Below, one piece after another: positions 34,528-43,764 of a stretch of DNA of 64,000 nucleotides. The DNA comes from Paenibacillus nanensis. GTDB taxonomy: Bacteria; Bacillota; Bacilli; Paenibacillales; Paenibacillaceae. Both the position numbers and the translations under genes were made by a program. The stretch is taken from contig NZ_QXQA01000006.1 of the NCBI RefSeq assembly GCF_003583765.1, positions 224,358-288,357 on the forward strand, in the 5' to 3' direction. The notes under the pieces are model-generated. The model ran no database searches and was not told the DNA's origin. It saw only the letters and a program-made list of their open reading frames with translations. Numbering within the stretch: position 1 is the stretch's first letter; the number at the start of each line of letters is the position of its first letter.

Positions 34528-35400
34528 TTGAAAAAACTTAGTCTATTGGTAGCCGCGGTTACCGTCATGGCGTTGCTTGCGGGCTGCGCGTCCGGCAACG
34601 GCAGCAAGGAGAACGGAGCGGATAAATCGATTAAGCTCGCTTACGTCGCATGGGACTCCGAAATCGCCAGCACGTATGTCGTCAAGGAAGTGTTGGAGAC
34701 TAAGCTTGGCTACAATGTAGAGATGCTGCAGGTTGACGCCGGACCGATGTGGGCGGGCGTCGCCGACGGCAGCGCCGACGCGATGGTGGCGGCCTGGCTG
34801 CCGACAACGCACGAGACGTACCTGAAGGATAACGAAGGCAAGCTGGAGGATCTCGGTCCTAACTTGGACGGCACGAAGCTTGGTTTAGTCGTTCCCTCCT
34901 ACATGGACGTGAACAGCATTGAAGACTTAAACGGCGACGCCGGAGAAAGCGTCAATTACACGATCACCGGCATCGAGCCTGGCGCCGGCCTAATGATGAA
35001 GACGGAAGCTGTGATGGAGGAATACGGCCTGAAAGACAAATGGACGCTGCTGGAGAGCTCGTCGGCGGCAATGGCGCAAGCGCTTCAGGACGCATACGAC
35101 AAGCAGGAGCCAATTATCGTCACAGGCTGGACGCCGCATTGGAAATTTGCCAAGATGGATCTGAAGTATCTCGAGGATCCGAAGGGCGTCTACGGCCAAG
35201 ACGAGCAAATTCATACCTTTGTCCGCAACGGCCTGAAGGACGATCAGCCGGAAGCCTATGCGTTCCTGGACGCGTTCAACTGGACGCCGGACGATATGGC
35301 TGAGGTGATGATCAAAATCGTGGAAGGCGCTTCCCCAGAGGAAGCAGCCAAGGAATGGGTTGAAGCCAACGCCGACAAAGTGGACGCTTGGCTGAAATAA
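34528..35400 (+). CDS. opuAC: glycine betaine-binding lipoprotein
   Basis: The 290-residue lipoprotein has the lipobox L-L-A-G-C near residue 20 and an OpuAC fold with 'IKLAYVAWDSEIASTYV', 'MVAAWLPTTH' and 'VTGWTPHWKFAKMDL'; the tryptophans in these segments form the cage that binds the trimethylammonium group in homologues. The TTG at 34528 lies ten nt after GGAG and gives a proper signal peptide; the GTG at 34519 lies too close to the site. It ends the operon. Confidence 0.93.
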   Translation: MKKLSLLVAAVTVMALLAGCASGNGSKENGADKSIKLAYVAWDSEIASTYVVKEVLETKLGYNVEMLQVDAGPMWAGVADGSADAMVAAWLPTTHETYLKDNEGKLEDLGPNLDGTKLGLVVPSYMDVNSIEDLNGDAGESVNYTITGIEPGAGLMMKTEAVMEEYGLKDKWTLLESSSAAMAQALQDAYDKQEPIIVTGWTPHWKFAKMDLKYLEDPKGVYGQDEQIHTFVRNGLKDDQPEAYAFLDAFNWTPDDMAEVMIKIVEGASPEEAAKEWVEANADKVDAWLK

Positions 35401-35404
35401 GAAG

Positions 35405-35451
35405 AGGGGCTCTCCTCTAAGTCAATGACGTTGACTTAGGGGAGAGCCCCT
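35405..35451. terminator. bidirectional terminator between opuAC and gntK
   Basis: A 21-bp stem with a single G-U-type mismatch runs from AGGGGCTCTCC (35405 on) to GGAGAGCCCCT (ending 35451) with a short loop between convergent genes. Confidence 0.85.
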
Positions 35452-35466
35452 TCGCTATTTACTCCC

Positions 35467-36999
35467 TTACATCCATTTCTTCTGATAGGCGGCAATTTCC
35501 TGATACTCTTCCGTCAGCAGGCGCGAGACCCGCACGAAAATCCGGCTCAGCTCCTTATATCGTTGAACATTCGCTTTGTTCGGCAAATGCCGGTGAGACG
35601 AGCCCATCATCCCCGATACGACGTGCAAGGAATCCACTTCGCCGATCGCGTACATGCCAAGAATCGCGGCTCCCAGACAAGAGCTTTCGAAGCTTTCAGG
35701 CACCAGCACTTCCTGGTCGAAAATGTCGGCCATCATTTGCCGCCACAGCTCGGAACGCGCGAACCCGCCCGTCGCCTGAATTTTTTTCGGCTGACCGATC
35801 AATTCCTCTAGCGCCATAAAGACGGTAAATAAATTGAAGATGACGCCCTCCAGCACCGCTCGGATCATATGCTGCTTCTTATGGTGCAAGGACAATCCGA
35901 AGAACGATCCTCTCGCGTTGGCGTCCCAGAGCGGCGCCCTCTCCCCCGCCAAATAAGGGTGGAACAGCAGACCGTCGGCGCCCGGCGGCACCAGCGAAGC
36001 GATTTCGGTCAGCACCTCGTACGGATCTTTGCCCAGCCTTAAAGCCGTCTCGGATTCCGCCGAACAAAGCTGGTCGCGTATCCACCGGAAGATCATGCCT
36101 CCGTTGTTCACGGGACCGCCGATCACCCACAAATCCTCTGTCAGCGCGTAACAGAAGATGCGCCCCTTCGGGTCGGTAACGGGCCGGTCCGTAACCGTGC
36201 GTATCGCTCCGCTCGTGCCGATTGTGATCGCAACCGTCCCCGGGTCGATCGCGTTAACGCCCAGATTGGACAGTACGCCGTCGCTGGCGCCTACGACGAA
36301 CGGGGTGCCGGCAGGCAAGCCCATCTCCGCCGCCCGCTCCGCATCTAAGCCGGACAGGATGAAAGTGGTCGGCACAGGCTTCGACAGCCGCTCCGGCGTC
36401 ACTCCCGCGACTTCCAGCGCCTCCGCGTCCCAATCCAGGTCCGCAAGATTGAACATCCCCGTGGCGGAGGCGATCGAATAGTCGATAACATATTGCTTGA
36501 ACAGTTTGTAGACGACGTACTCTTTGATCGAGATAAACTTGTGCGCTCGGGAGAACACGTCCGGCTCCGTATCCTTCAGCCAAGCGAGCTTGGAGAGCGG
36601 CGCCATCGGATGCAGCGGGGTTCCCGTCCGCAAATAAATGTCGTGCCCGCTCCGCTCGTTCCGGATCGTCTCCGTCCAGGCCGCGCTGCGGTTATCCGCC
36701 CATGTAATGCACATGGTTAGCGGATGGCCTTCGCTGTCGACTGCGATTACGCTGTGCATTGCGGAGCTGAACGACACGCACAGCAGCTTGCCGTCCTCGG
36801 CGGCCGGCGCGACGTGTTTGATCGTTCCAACGACGGCGCGGAATATTTCATCCGGATCCTGCTCCGCCACGTCAGGCTTAGGCGAAAAGAGCGGGTATTC
36901 GATCGTATGGTTCGCTATGGGCGCGCCTTTTTTATTAAAAAGCACGGACTTCGTGCTGGTCGTCCCGATATCGACGCCGATCATATAAGCGTTCGTCAT
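35467..36999 (-). CDS. gntK: gluconokinase (FGGY family)
   Basis: The 510-residue kinase shows the FGGY phosphate-binding loop 'IGVDIGTTSTKSVLF' at the N-terminus, 'GASDGVLSNLGVNAI', 'FHPYLAGERAPLWD' and 'QATGGFARSELWRQM'. It phosphorylates gluconate to 6-phosphogluconate. Its ATG overlaps the preceding gnd stop by four bases, and gntP is further upstream, so uptake, phosphorylation and oxidation are encoded in one unit. Confidence 0.92.
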   Translation of the reverse strand: MTNAYMIGVDIGTTSTKSVLFNKKGAPIANHTIEYPLFSPKPDVAEQDPDEIFRAVVGTIKHVAPAAEDGKLLCVSFSSAMHSVIAVDSEGHPLTMCITWADNRSAAWTETIRNERSGHDIYLRTGTPLHPMAPLSKLAWLKDTEPDVFSRAHKFISIKEYVVYKLFKQYVIDYSIASATGMFNLADLDWDAEALEVAGVTPERLSKPVPTTFILSGLDAERAAEMGLPAGTPFVVGASDGVLSNLGVNAIDPGTVAITIGTSGAIRTVTDRPVTDPKGRIFCYALTEDLWVIGGPVNNGGMIFRWIRDQLCSAESETALRLGKDPYEVLTEIASLVPPGADGLLFHPYLAGERAPLWDANARGSFFGLSLHHKKQHMIRAVLEGVIFNLFTVFMALEELIGQPKKIQATGGFARSELWRQMMADIFDQEVLVPESFESSCLGAAILGMYAIGEVDSLHVVSGMMGSSHRHLPNKANVQRYKELSRIFVRVSRLLTEEYQEIAAYQKKWM

Positions 37000-37892
37000 G
37001 AGCGCACAACCTCATGCCCGCCGAATTCGTTCCGCAGCGCCGCGACCACCTTGCCGGCAAGCGAATTTTCGTCCTGCGAACGATATCTCATGAGCAGGGA
37101 CATCGTGATGACAGGCACAGCCGCGCCATAATCCAATGCGGTTTCGACCGTCCATTTGCCTTCACCGGAGGCATGCATGACACCTTTCAGACGGCTCAAG
37201 CCCGGATCCTTGCTGAACGCCCGCTCCGTCAGCTCCATCAGCCATGAGCGGATAACAGACCCGTTATTCCACACCCTCGCTACCTGCTCGTAATCGAAAT
37301 TATACGGGCTTTTGTCGAGCACCTCGAACCCTTCCGCGATCGATTGCATCATCCCGTATTCGATGCCGTTATGAACCATTTTTAGAAAATGTCCGCTCCC
37401 GGCGGGACCGGCGTACAGGAGCCCATTCTCTACGCAAATATCCGTTAGGATCGGTTCGGCCAAGGCGAATGCCTCCCGGTCGCCGCCTACCATGGCGCAA
37501 ATGCCGTAACGAGCGCCTTCGGTGCCGCCGCTTGTTCCGACGTCCAAATATCGGATGCCTGCTTCCCCCATTTGTTCCGCCCGGCGGACCGAGTCCTTGT
37601 AGTGGGAGTTGCCTCCGTCGATGACGATGTCGCCTGCGCCGAGCAAGCCCTTCAGCTGCATGGCAACGTTCTCCGTAATATCGCCGGCAGGAACCATCAT
37701 CCAGACAATGCGGGGGGACGCAAGGCTGTTCACGACATCCTCTACGGTTCGTGCGCCTCGTCCTCCGGCCTTCGTCAACGCTTCAACTGCCTCGGCGTTG
37801 ACGTCATATGCCGTCACCTCATGCCCTTTATCCAACAAATTTTTAGACAGCTGCAGGCCCATTTTCCCTAAACCGATCAATCCGATTTGCAC
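36996..37892 (-). CDS. gnd: 6-phosphogluconate dehydrogenase, decarboxylating (short YqeC/GntZ type)
   Basis: The 298-residue enzyme has 'IGLIGLGKMGLQLSKNLL' at the NAD(P)-binding site, 'DGGNSHYKDSVRRAEQM' and 'GSGHFLKMVHNGIEYGMMQS', the catalytic lysine motif. It is the short form (about 300 residues), often NAD-linked, rather than the 470-residue Gnd. An AAGGAGGG site nine nt ahead supports GTG 37892 over the ATG at 37919. It converts 6-phosphogluconate to ribulose-5-phosphate. It lies between gntP and gntK. Confidence 0.92.
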   Translation of the reverse strand: MQIGLIGLGKMGLQLSKNLLDKGHEVTAYDVNAEAVEALTKAGGRGARTVEDVVNSLASPRIVWMMVPAGDITENVAMQLKGLLGAGDIVIDGGNSHYKDSVRRAEQMGEAGIRYLDVGTSGGTEGARYGICAMVGGDREAFALAEPILTDICVENGLLYAGPAGSGHFLKMVHNGIEYGMMQSIAEGFEVLDKSPYNFDYEQVARVWNNGSVIRSWLMELTERAFSKDPGLSRLKGVMHASGEGKWTVETALDYGAAVPVITMSLLMRYRSQDENSLAGKVVAALRNEFGGHEVVRS

Positions 37893-37946
37893 AGCGAAGC
37901 ACCCTCCTTCTTTGACCAAAAGTAGTCTATATCTTCAACGTTATGG

Positions 37947-39308
37947 CTAAACCACAACGTCCAGCGCCAGTATCAAGACGAGCGCAACGACGGCAATAAT
38001 CGTCTCAAGCGCCGTCCACGTCAGCAGCGTTTCCTTGACGGACATCCCGAAATATTCTTTGATCAGCCAGAAGCCCGAGTCGTTCACATGCGACAGAATA
38101 AGGGAGCCTGATCCGGTAGCCAGCACCAGCAGCTCGGCGCTTGTTCCCGGCATTGCAAGCGCAATCGGGGCCACGATGCCCGCCGCCGTCATCATCGATA
38201 CGGTTGCCGAGCCCGTTGCAACGCGGATCATCGCGGCGATGCCCCAGCCCAGCAGAATCGGGGAAATATGCGACGCAGTGGCAAGCTCCGCGATGTAATC
38301 GCCGATGCCTGAATCCAGCAGGACGCGGTTGAACGCGCCTCCGGCACCGATAACGAGCAGAATCGTTGCGGTCGGAGCCAAGCAGTCGTTCGTGAACTTC
38401 AGAACCTTCTCCCTGCTGTAGCCGCGGAAGTAGCCCAGGCTGAAGAAGGAATAGACCGCCGCAATCAGCAGCGCCACGACCGGATCCCCGACGAATTTAG
38501 CGGCTTGGTAGAAGAAGCTGTCGCTTGCGAGCGCTCCCTGCTCCATGAAAAAATCGGCGAGGGTAGCGATCAGCATCAGCAGCACGGGTACGAGAATCGT
38601 AAATATCGTATTGAAAAACCCCGGCAAATTTTTCGTTTCGGCGTTTTCCGTTAACTGCTCGCCCATTTCCTTCGGCACATCTTTATGGATGCGTTTGCCG
38701 ATCCAATTCCCATACAGAGGTCCCGCAATGATAGCCGTCGGCAAGCCGACGATCAAAGAGTAAAGAATCGTTGTCCCGATATCCGCTTCGAAGATGCCGA
38801 CGGCGGCCATTGCCGCCGGATGCGGGGGAACCAAGCCGTGAACGACGGACAGACCTGCGACAAGCGGAACGCCGATCTTTACAAGCGACAAGCCCGTCGA
38901 TTTCGCGATCGTGAAGACAAGCGGAATGAGCAGGACGAAGCCGACCTGGAAAAAGACCGGAATGCCGACGATAAACGCGACGACCATCATGGCCCAGTGT
39001 ACGTTGCGTTCGCCGAACAGCCGGATCAAGGTGCGGGCGATCCGCTCCGCTCCTCCAGATTCCGCCATCATCTTGCCGAGCATCGTGCCAAGCGCGAGTA
39101 CGATGGCCAGGAATCCTAGCGTATTCCCCATACCTGTCTTAATGGAGTCGATAATCCCCGGTTCATTCTCTGTCGCCAGAAGCGGCATTCCCGCGGCAAG
39201 GCCCGCGCCGATCGCGGTAATAATCAATGCGACGAACGGATTGAGCTTCACGACGGTAATGAGCAGAAGCAGGAGCACAATCGCCGCCAGAACAATAACG
39301 ATCAACAT
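37947..39308 (-). CDS. gntP: gluconate permease
   Basis: The 453-residue GntP-family symporter has about 12-14 hydrophobic helices, with 'GLSVVHGLVPPHPAAMAAV' and 'IRVATGSATVSMMTAAGI' as family motifs. It is first in gntP-gnd-gntK. No gntR regulator is adjacent; a perfect palindrome lies 31 nt upstream. Confidence 0.93.
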   Translation of the reverse strand: MLIVIVLAAIVLLLLLITVVKLNPFVALIITAIGAGLAAGMPLLATENEPGIIDSIKTGMGNTLGFLAIVLALGTMLGKMMAESGGAERIARTLIRLFGERNVHWAMMVVAFIVGIPVFFQVGFVLLIPLVFTIAKSTGLSLVKIGVPLVAGLSVVHGLVPPHPAAMAAVGIFEADIGTTILYSLIVGLPTAIIAGPLYGNWIGKRIHKDVPKEMGEQLTENAETKNLPGFFNTIFTILVPVLLMLIATLADFFMEQGALASDSFFYQAAKFVGDPVVALLIAAVYSFFSLGYFRGYSREKVLKFTNDCLAPTATILLVIGAGGAFNRVLLDSGIGDYIAELATASHISPILLGWGIAAMIRVATGSATVSMMTAAGIVAPIALAMPGTSAELLVLATGSGSLILSHVNDSGFWLIKEYFGMSVKETLLTWTALETIIAVVALVLILALDVVV

Positions 39309-39339
39309 GATGCAAAACCTCCGTTTGGTAGTGGATATG

Positions 39340-39356
39340 CTGCGGTATCCGCAGCT
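39340..39356. promoter_or_regulatory. perfect 17-nt palindrome upstream of gntP
   Basis: GCTGCGG and CCGCAGC flank a TAT centre, about 31 nt before the gntP start. It is either an operator for the missing gnt regulator or a leader hairpin. It does not resemble the B. subtilis GntR site. Confidence 0.4.
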
Positions 39357-39426
39357 TTGTCACCGTGCTCCTATTATTTGCAAAAGGGGAAACCCGCTAT
39401 CCAACGGAAGGAGAAGATTCCAGCAA

Positions 39427-39464
39427 AACAAAAAAGAGGAGAACGGCTGAGCCATTCTCCTCTT
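39427..39464 (-). terminator. terminator of lacI/Gfo-Idh operon
   Basis: The perfect 10-bp stem AAGAGGAGAA (39434-39443) / TTCTCCTCTT (39455-39464) is preceded on the plus strand by an A tract, i.e. a T tract on the minus strand. Confidence 0.85.
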
Positions 39465-39482
39465 CGCATGAATGCGGCATAT

Positions 39483-40583
39483 TTAGTCTAGCGTAAACGG
39501 CGCCAGGCCAAGCGGCAGCAGGGCCGGACGTTCGCAGGTGCTCTTCATGCTGTAGTGCGTGCCTTGCTCCGATGCGTCGTGGAAACCGTGCATCGCTTCA
39601 AGCACATGATATGCGAGCTCGCCGTTGGCCCGGTGCTTTCGGCCGGTCTGAATCGCTTTGGCCATATCCGCCGCGCCGACGCCTCTGGCATTCTCGGAGT
39701 AACCGTAAGCGAGCGGGATCGTCGACCATTCGTTCGAGCCGGCGCGCCAAATTTTGATCTCGCCGCCGAAGTTGTTCGGGTCCGGCACAAGCAAGGTGCC
39801 CCCGCTTCCGTAGACTTCGATTCTCGGCAGCACGGAGCCGCCCTTCACGTCAAAGCTGGTCAATATCGTACCGATCGGACCGGAGGCAAAATCCATAACG
39901 CCTGCAATATGCGTCGGCACTTCCACTTTGATCTTCTGGCCGTACTTCGGCTGGCTTGTAATCGTGCGCTCCGGGTAAGAAATCCGGGCCGAGCCGGTTA
40001 CGCGGGTCATCGGGCCGAGCATCGCCACGAGGGCGGTTATATAGTACGGTCCCATATCGAACATCGGGCCGCCGCCTGTCTGGTAATAAAATTCCGGAGC
40101 CGGATGCCATCTTTCGTGGCCTCCGCCCACCATAAACGCTGTTGCGCCGATCGGGGTGCCGATCCAGCCGTCTTCAATCAGCTTGATGCTGGTTTGAATT
40201 CCCCCGCCCAGGAAAGTGTCCGGCGCGCTGCCCACGTAAAGCCCTTTTTTCGCGGCAAGCTCCAAGACCTCCTTCGCTTCCTCGCGCTGCACGGCAAACG
40301 GCTTCTCAACGTACACATGCTTGCCCGCTTCAAGCGCCCGCAAATTAACCGACGCGTGTGCTTGCGGAATCGTCAAATTGATGATCATGTCGACTTCCGG
40401 ATCCGCGAGCAGCTCATCAACCGAGCAGCCCCGCACGCCATATTGCTCGCCGCGCGCTTTGGCCCGCTCGACGTCGAGGTCCGCGCATGCCACAACCTCC
40501 ATCGCGTCGAATTTGCTGCCATTTTCGAAATAAATTCCGCTAATATTACCTGTACCGATAATGCCTGCTTTGATCTTCTCCAT
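39483..40583 (-). CDS. Gfo/Idh/MocA-family oxidoreductase
   Basis: The 366-residue NAD(P)-dependent enzyme has the Rossmann motif 'AGIIGTGNISG', the 'VEKPFAVQREEA' catalytic-lysine motif and a C-terminal alpha/beta domain containing 'GGGHERWHPAPEFYYQ'. Such enzymes oxidise or epimerise sugars and inositols. It is the fourth gene after lacI, 37 nt past the ThuA gene. Confidence 0.9.
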   Translation of the reverse strand: MEKIKAGIIGTGNISGIYFENGSKFDAMEVVACADLDVERAKARGEQYGVRGCSVDELLADPEVDMIINLTIPQAHASVNLRALEAGKHVYVEKPFAVQREEAKEVLELAAKKGLYVGSAPDTFLGGGIQTSIKLIEDGWIGTPIGATAFMVGGGHERWHPAPEFYYQTGGGPMFDMGPYYITALVAMLGPMTRVTGSARISYPERTITSQPKYGQKIKVEVPTHIAGVMDFASGPIGTILTSFDVKGGSVLPRIEVYGSGGTLLVPDPNNFGGEIKIWRAGSNEWSTIPLAYGYSENARGVGAADMAKAIQTGRKHRANGELAYHVLEAMHGFHDASEQGTHYSMKSTCERPALLPLGLAPFTLD

Positions 40584-40620
40584 CTACCCGTCTCCGCTCC
40601 TCGCTTTAGCGCTGTATTCT

Positions 40621-41340
40621 TTAAAGCTGGTTATCCTGCATCCCCGTGTAAGCTTCGCCGTTCCCCGAGCTCTTCGCTGCCGTCTTGCCTTCCGCGCACC
40701 AGAGGAAGCCTCTTCTCGTCAATTCCATGACGACCGGAATTTCCATGATGTTTGCCTGATGACCAAGCGACGTATAATAGACGCGGCCCTGCCCCCATCG
40801 CTTCGTGTAAATAACCGGCATATCGACCGGTTTGTTCGCGGAATGAGGACCCGGCGCAACCGGAAAACGCGTCGTCGCCAGCACTTCCACCGCCGGATCG
40901 ACATGCAGGTAATACTGCTCGGTGCTTACTTCAAAATCTTCAATGCCTTCCGTAAGCGGGCTCGACGAATTGCTGATATTGACCGTGTACCGGACGCCGT
41001 CGTTGCCGGGATGAGCTACCCATTGGCTGCCCGTCATAAACTGCCAATCCACGTTCTCGCGGAACGCGTCGCACATGCCGCCGTGACTGCCGGCCAACCC
41101 GACGCCGCTTTGGACAGCCGCGGACACATTGTCCACCAGTCTTTGTTCGATTTTGCCCATCGTCCACAGCGGGATGATGAGATCCAGCGATTTCAGCTTT
41201 TCGGCGTCCGCGAACGCTTCAAGCGTATCGGACACTTCAACCTCGAACCCTTCCGCCTCCAATTGACCGCGAAAAATCGCGGCAACCTCCTTCGGCTGAT
41301 GTCCTAGCCATCCGCCCCATACGATCAACGCTTTTTTCAT
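40621..41340 (-). CDS. ThuA-domain protein
   Basis: The 239-residue protein has the glutamine-amidotransferase-like ThuA fold: 'IVWGGWLGHQPKEVA', 'GLAGSHGGMCDAF' and 'GQGRVYYTSLGHQANI'. ThuA is linked to trehalose utilisation in Sinorhizobium, but its chemistry is not firmly settled; in Bacillales the gene commonly accompanies Gfo/Idh/MocA oxidoreductases. It lies between two such genes. Confidence 0.9.
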   Translation of the reverse strand: MKKALIVWGGWLGHQPKEVAAIFRGQLEAEGFEVEVSDTLEAFADAEKLKSLDLIIPLWTMGKIEQRLVDNVSAAVQSGVGLAGSHGGMCDAFRENVDWQFMTGSQWVAHPGNDGVRYTVNISNSSSPLTEGIEDFEVSTEQYYLHVDPAVEVLATTRFPVAPGPHSANKPVDMPVIYTKRWGQGRVYYTSLGHQANIMEIPVVMELTRRGFLWCAEGKTAAKSSGNGEAYTGMQDNQL

Positions 41341-41389
41341 GCTGATTTCCGCCTTCCGTTTGGTATCACTATTTTTGGCCTTCCATCTA

Positions 41390-42553
41390 TTACAGCTCGC
41401 TAATTGTTACCCATCTGCGCTCAGCGATCGAACGGTCCACGGCTTCCAGCACTTCCTGGCACTTCACCCCGTCAACGAAGTTCGGCACAGGCTGGCGGTC
41501 CTCTTCAATCGCGTTCATCAGCTCCAGCACTTCATGCGTAAAGGTGTGCTCGTAGCCGATCGTATGGCCGGCCGGCCACCACGCGTCCATGTAAGCATGA
41601 GACGCATCCGTCGCCAGCACGCGGCGGAAGCCCTGCACATCTTCCGCATCATCGGTGAAATAAACCTGCAGCTCGTTCATCCGCTCGAAGTCGAATTTAA
41701 TGCTGCCTTTGCTGCCGTTAATTTCGAATGCGTTCGTGCAGCGATGACCCGCCGCAAACCGCGTAGCTTCGAAGCTTCCGAGCGCGCCGTTCTCGAAGCG
41801 CGCCATAAACAGCGTCGCGTCATCCACCGTCACGTCGCCAAGCTCGGAGGCATCGCTTCCGCCTTTGGCGCTCAATCCCGTCATCGCGGCGGCAATCGGT
41901 CTTTGCTTCACGAACGTTTCGTTCATGCCGATCACTTCCTTGAACTCGCCAACCAAGAAACGGGCGAGGTCGATGCTGTGCGCGCCAAGATCGCCATGCG
42001 ACCCCGAGCCCGCGATTTCCTTCTGCAGCCTCCAGACAAGCGGAAAGCTAGGGTCGAGAATCCAATCCTGCAGGAACACCGCGCGGATATGATAGATTTT
42101 GCCGATTCTTCCTTCCGTAATCAGCTTTTTCGCCAGTTGAACAGCCGGAGCAAAGCGGTAGTTGAAGCCGACCATATGCTTTACGCCCGCCTTCTCGGCA
42201 GCGGCCAGCATGTCGCGGGAATCTTCCAGCGTCAGCGCCAATGGCTTCTCGCAGAACAAATGCTTGCCGGCTTCCGCGGCAGCGATCGCAATCTCCTTAT
42301 GAGCGTCGCTTGGCGCGTTAATATCGATCAAATCGATGTCTTTGTCTTGAACAAGCGCTCTCCAGTCCGTTACGGAGCTCTCCCACCCGAATTGGGATCT
42401 CGCTTGCTCCAAGCCTACCGGGTCGCGGCCGCAAATAACCTTCATTTCCGGCTTCACGGCGTTCGGGAAAAACATAGGCAGCGCCCGATACGCGTTGCTG
42501 TGCGCTTTCCCCATAAATTTATATCCAACCATCCCGACATTTATCTTCTTCAT
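41390..42553 (-). CDS. Gfo/Idh/MocA-family oxidoreductase
   Basis: The 387-residue enzyme has 'GMVGYKFMGKAHSNAYR' at the dinucleotide site and 'CEKPLALTLEDS', with a His/Asp-rich catalytic stretch 'GSGSHGDLGAHSIDLARF'. It differs clearly from the other family member in the operon, so two steps of an oxidation or epimerisation route may be encoded. It starts 20 nt after lacI. Confidence 0.9.
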   Translation of the reverse strand: MKKINVGMVGYKFMGKAHSNAYRALPMFFPNAVKPEMKVICGRDPVGLEQARSQFGWESSVTDWRALVQDKDIDLIDINAPSDAHKEIAIAAAEAGKHLFCEKPLALTLEDSRDMLAAAEKAGVKHMVGFNYRFAPAVQLAKKLITEGRIGKIYHIRAVFLQDWILDPSFPLVWRLQKEIAGSGSHGDLGAHSIDLARFLVGEFKEVIGMNETFVKQRPIAAAMTGLSAKGGSDASELGDVTVDDATLFMARFENGALGSFEATRFAAGHRCTNAFEINGSKGSIKFDFERMNELQVYFTDDAEDVQGFRRVLATDASHAYMDAWWPAGHTIGYEHTFTHEVLELMNAIEEDRQPVPNFVDGVKCQEVLEAVDRSIAERRWVTISEL

Positions 42554-42573
42554 GCTATGACCTGCCTTTCGAC

Positions 42574-43602
42574 TTAGATTAAAGATGTTTCTCTTGCCAA
42601 AAAACGAATCGGCAGCAGATGCTCATGGCGCTGCTTGCGGTCATCCTGCTGCTCCGGATCCAGCAGCTTCTCGGCGGCCAGCTTGCCCATCTCATAGAAA
42701 GGAACGGAAACCGTAGATAAGGCTGGGCTCGTCATGCGGGAGGCATCGGAGTCGTCGTAGCCGACAAGCGAATACGCTTTTCCAGGTTCAACGCCTTGCT
42801 CCTTCAGACCTTGCATGAGACCGATGGCCATGCGGTCGTTGGCGGCAAATACCGCGTCGATCTCTCCTCCGCGGATCCGCTTGCCAATCTCCTCTGCCAG
42901 CAAATAACCGCTCTTGCGGCTGTAATTGCCGATATACACAAGATCCTCCCGGACGTCCAAGCCGTTCTCTCGAAGCGCCGCTTTATAGCCGGCATAACGG
43001 TCCATGCTGTTCGAATACTCCGGCGGGCCGTTCAGGAAGGCGATTCTCCTGCGGCCGATCCCGATCAGATGGCGTACAGCTTCCCCGCTGCCCGCGGCAT
43101 GGTCGGCGTCAACCGTCAGAAACTCGGCGCTTTCGAAGCGTTGATTCACCAAGCAGAACGGGTAGCCTTCCGTTTGAAGCTCCGCCAGCGCCGCCCGCTC
43201 CTCCGGAACATCTCTTGAGCCAAGCACAATGCAGGCGTCCACCTTATGCGTCCGGAACAGTATCGCATAATCTTTGGCGTCGTCCGGCTGACGGAAGATC
43301 AGGAGCAGATCGTAGCCGAAACGGCTCACGGTTTCCCCGATGCCGCTTAAAATCTCCGAGAAGTAATACGTGGAGAACAGGTGCACCTTCGGAACAAACG
43401 GCAAAATAACCCCGATATTGCCGCTTCTCTTACGCGCGAACTGCTGCGCCAGCACATTCGGCACATAACCGACCTGCTCGGCGGCGCGCAGCACGCGCTG
43501 CCTCGTTTCCTCCTTAATGGGTCCCACATTATTCAGCACCCTGGATACGGTAGCTTCCGATACGCCTGCCAGCCTGGCCACTTCTTTCCTGCTAATCGTC
43601 AT
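42574..43602 (-). CDS. LacI-family transcriptional repressor
   Basis: The 342-residue protein has the classic N-terminal helix-turn-helix and hinge ('SRKEVARLAGVSEATVSRVL', 'VLAQQFARKRSGNIGVIL') and a periplasmic-binding-like sensor domain. It is the first gene of the operon with two oxidoreductases and ThuA and should respond to the sugar that pathway uses. A palindrome 26 nt upstream suggests autoregulation. Confidence 0.93.
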   Translation of the reverse strand: MTISRKEVARLAGVSEATVSRVLNNVGPIKEETRQRVLRAAEQVGYVPNVLAQQFARKRSGNIGVILPFVPKVHLFSTYYFSEILSGIGETVSRFGYDLLLIFRQPDDAKDYAILFRTHKVDACIVLGSRDVPEERAALAELQTEGYPFCLVNQRFESAEFLTVDADHAAGSGEAVRHLIGIGRRRIAFLNGPPEYSNSMDRYAGYKAALRENGLDVREDLVYIGNYSRKSGYLLAEEIGKRIRGGEIDAVFAANDRMAIGLMQGLKEQGVEPGKAYSLVGYDDSDASRMTSPALSTVSVPFYEMGKLAAEKLLDPEQQDDRKQRHEHLLPIRFLARETSLI

Positions 43603-43627
43603 TTCCTCCTAATTTTGCACGCTTACA

Positions 43628-43651
43628 CATAATGTACACGCGTACATTATG
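43628..43651. promoter_or_regulatory. 24-nt palindrome, candidate LacI-family operator
   Basis: CATAATGTAC and GTACATTATG flank a 4-nt centre containing CG, matching the general form of LacI-family sites. It lies 26 nt upstream of the lacI start codon. Confidence 0.6.
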
Positions 43652-43705
43652 GCATGAAACCGCTTTATAGTCAATGAGCTTTTATGTTTAAATTTCCCAC
43701 TAAAA

Positions 43706-43744
43706 CGACAAGCTCCAACGCCTCATTGGCATTGGAGCTTGTCG
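43706..43744 (-). terminator. terminator of serine hydrolase gene
   Basis: CGACAAGCTCCAA and TTGGAGCTTGTCG form a 13-bp stem with an inner GCC/GGC pair; GTTTTAG follows on the minus strand. Confidence 0.75.
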
Positions 43745-43764
43745 ATTGAAGGTTAAGATTAGGT

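Noticed and set aside
41339..42577. 412-codon plus-strand ORF opposite a Gfo/Idh/MocA gene
   Set aside because: Antisense shadow; the minus-strand protein has full family motifs.
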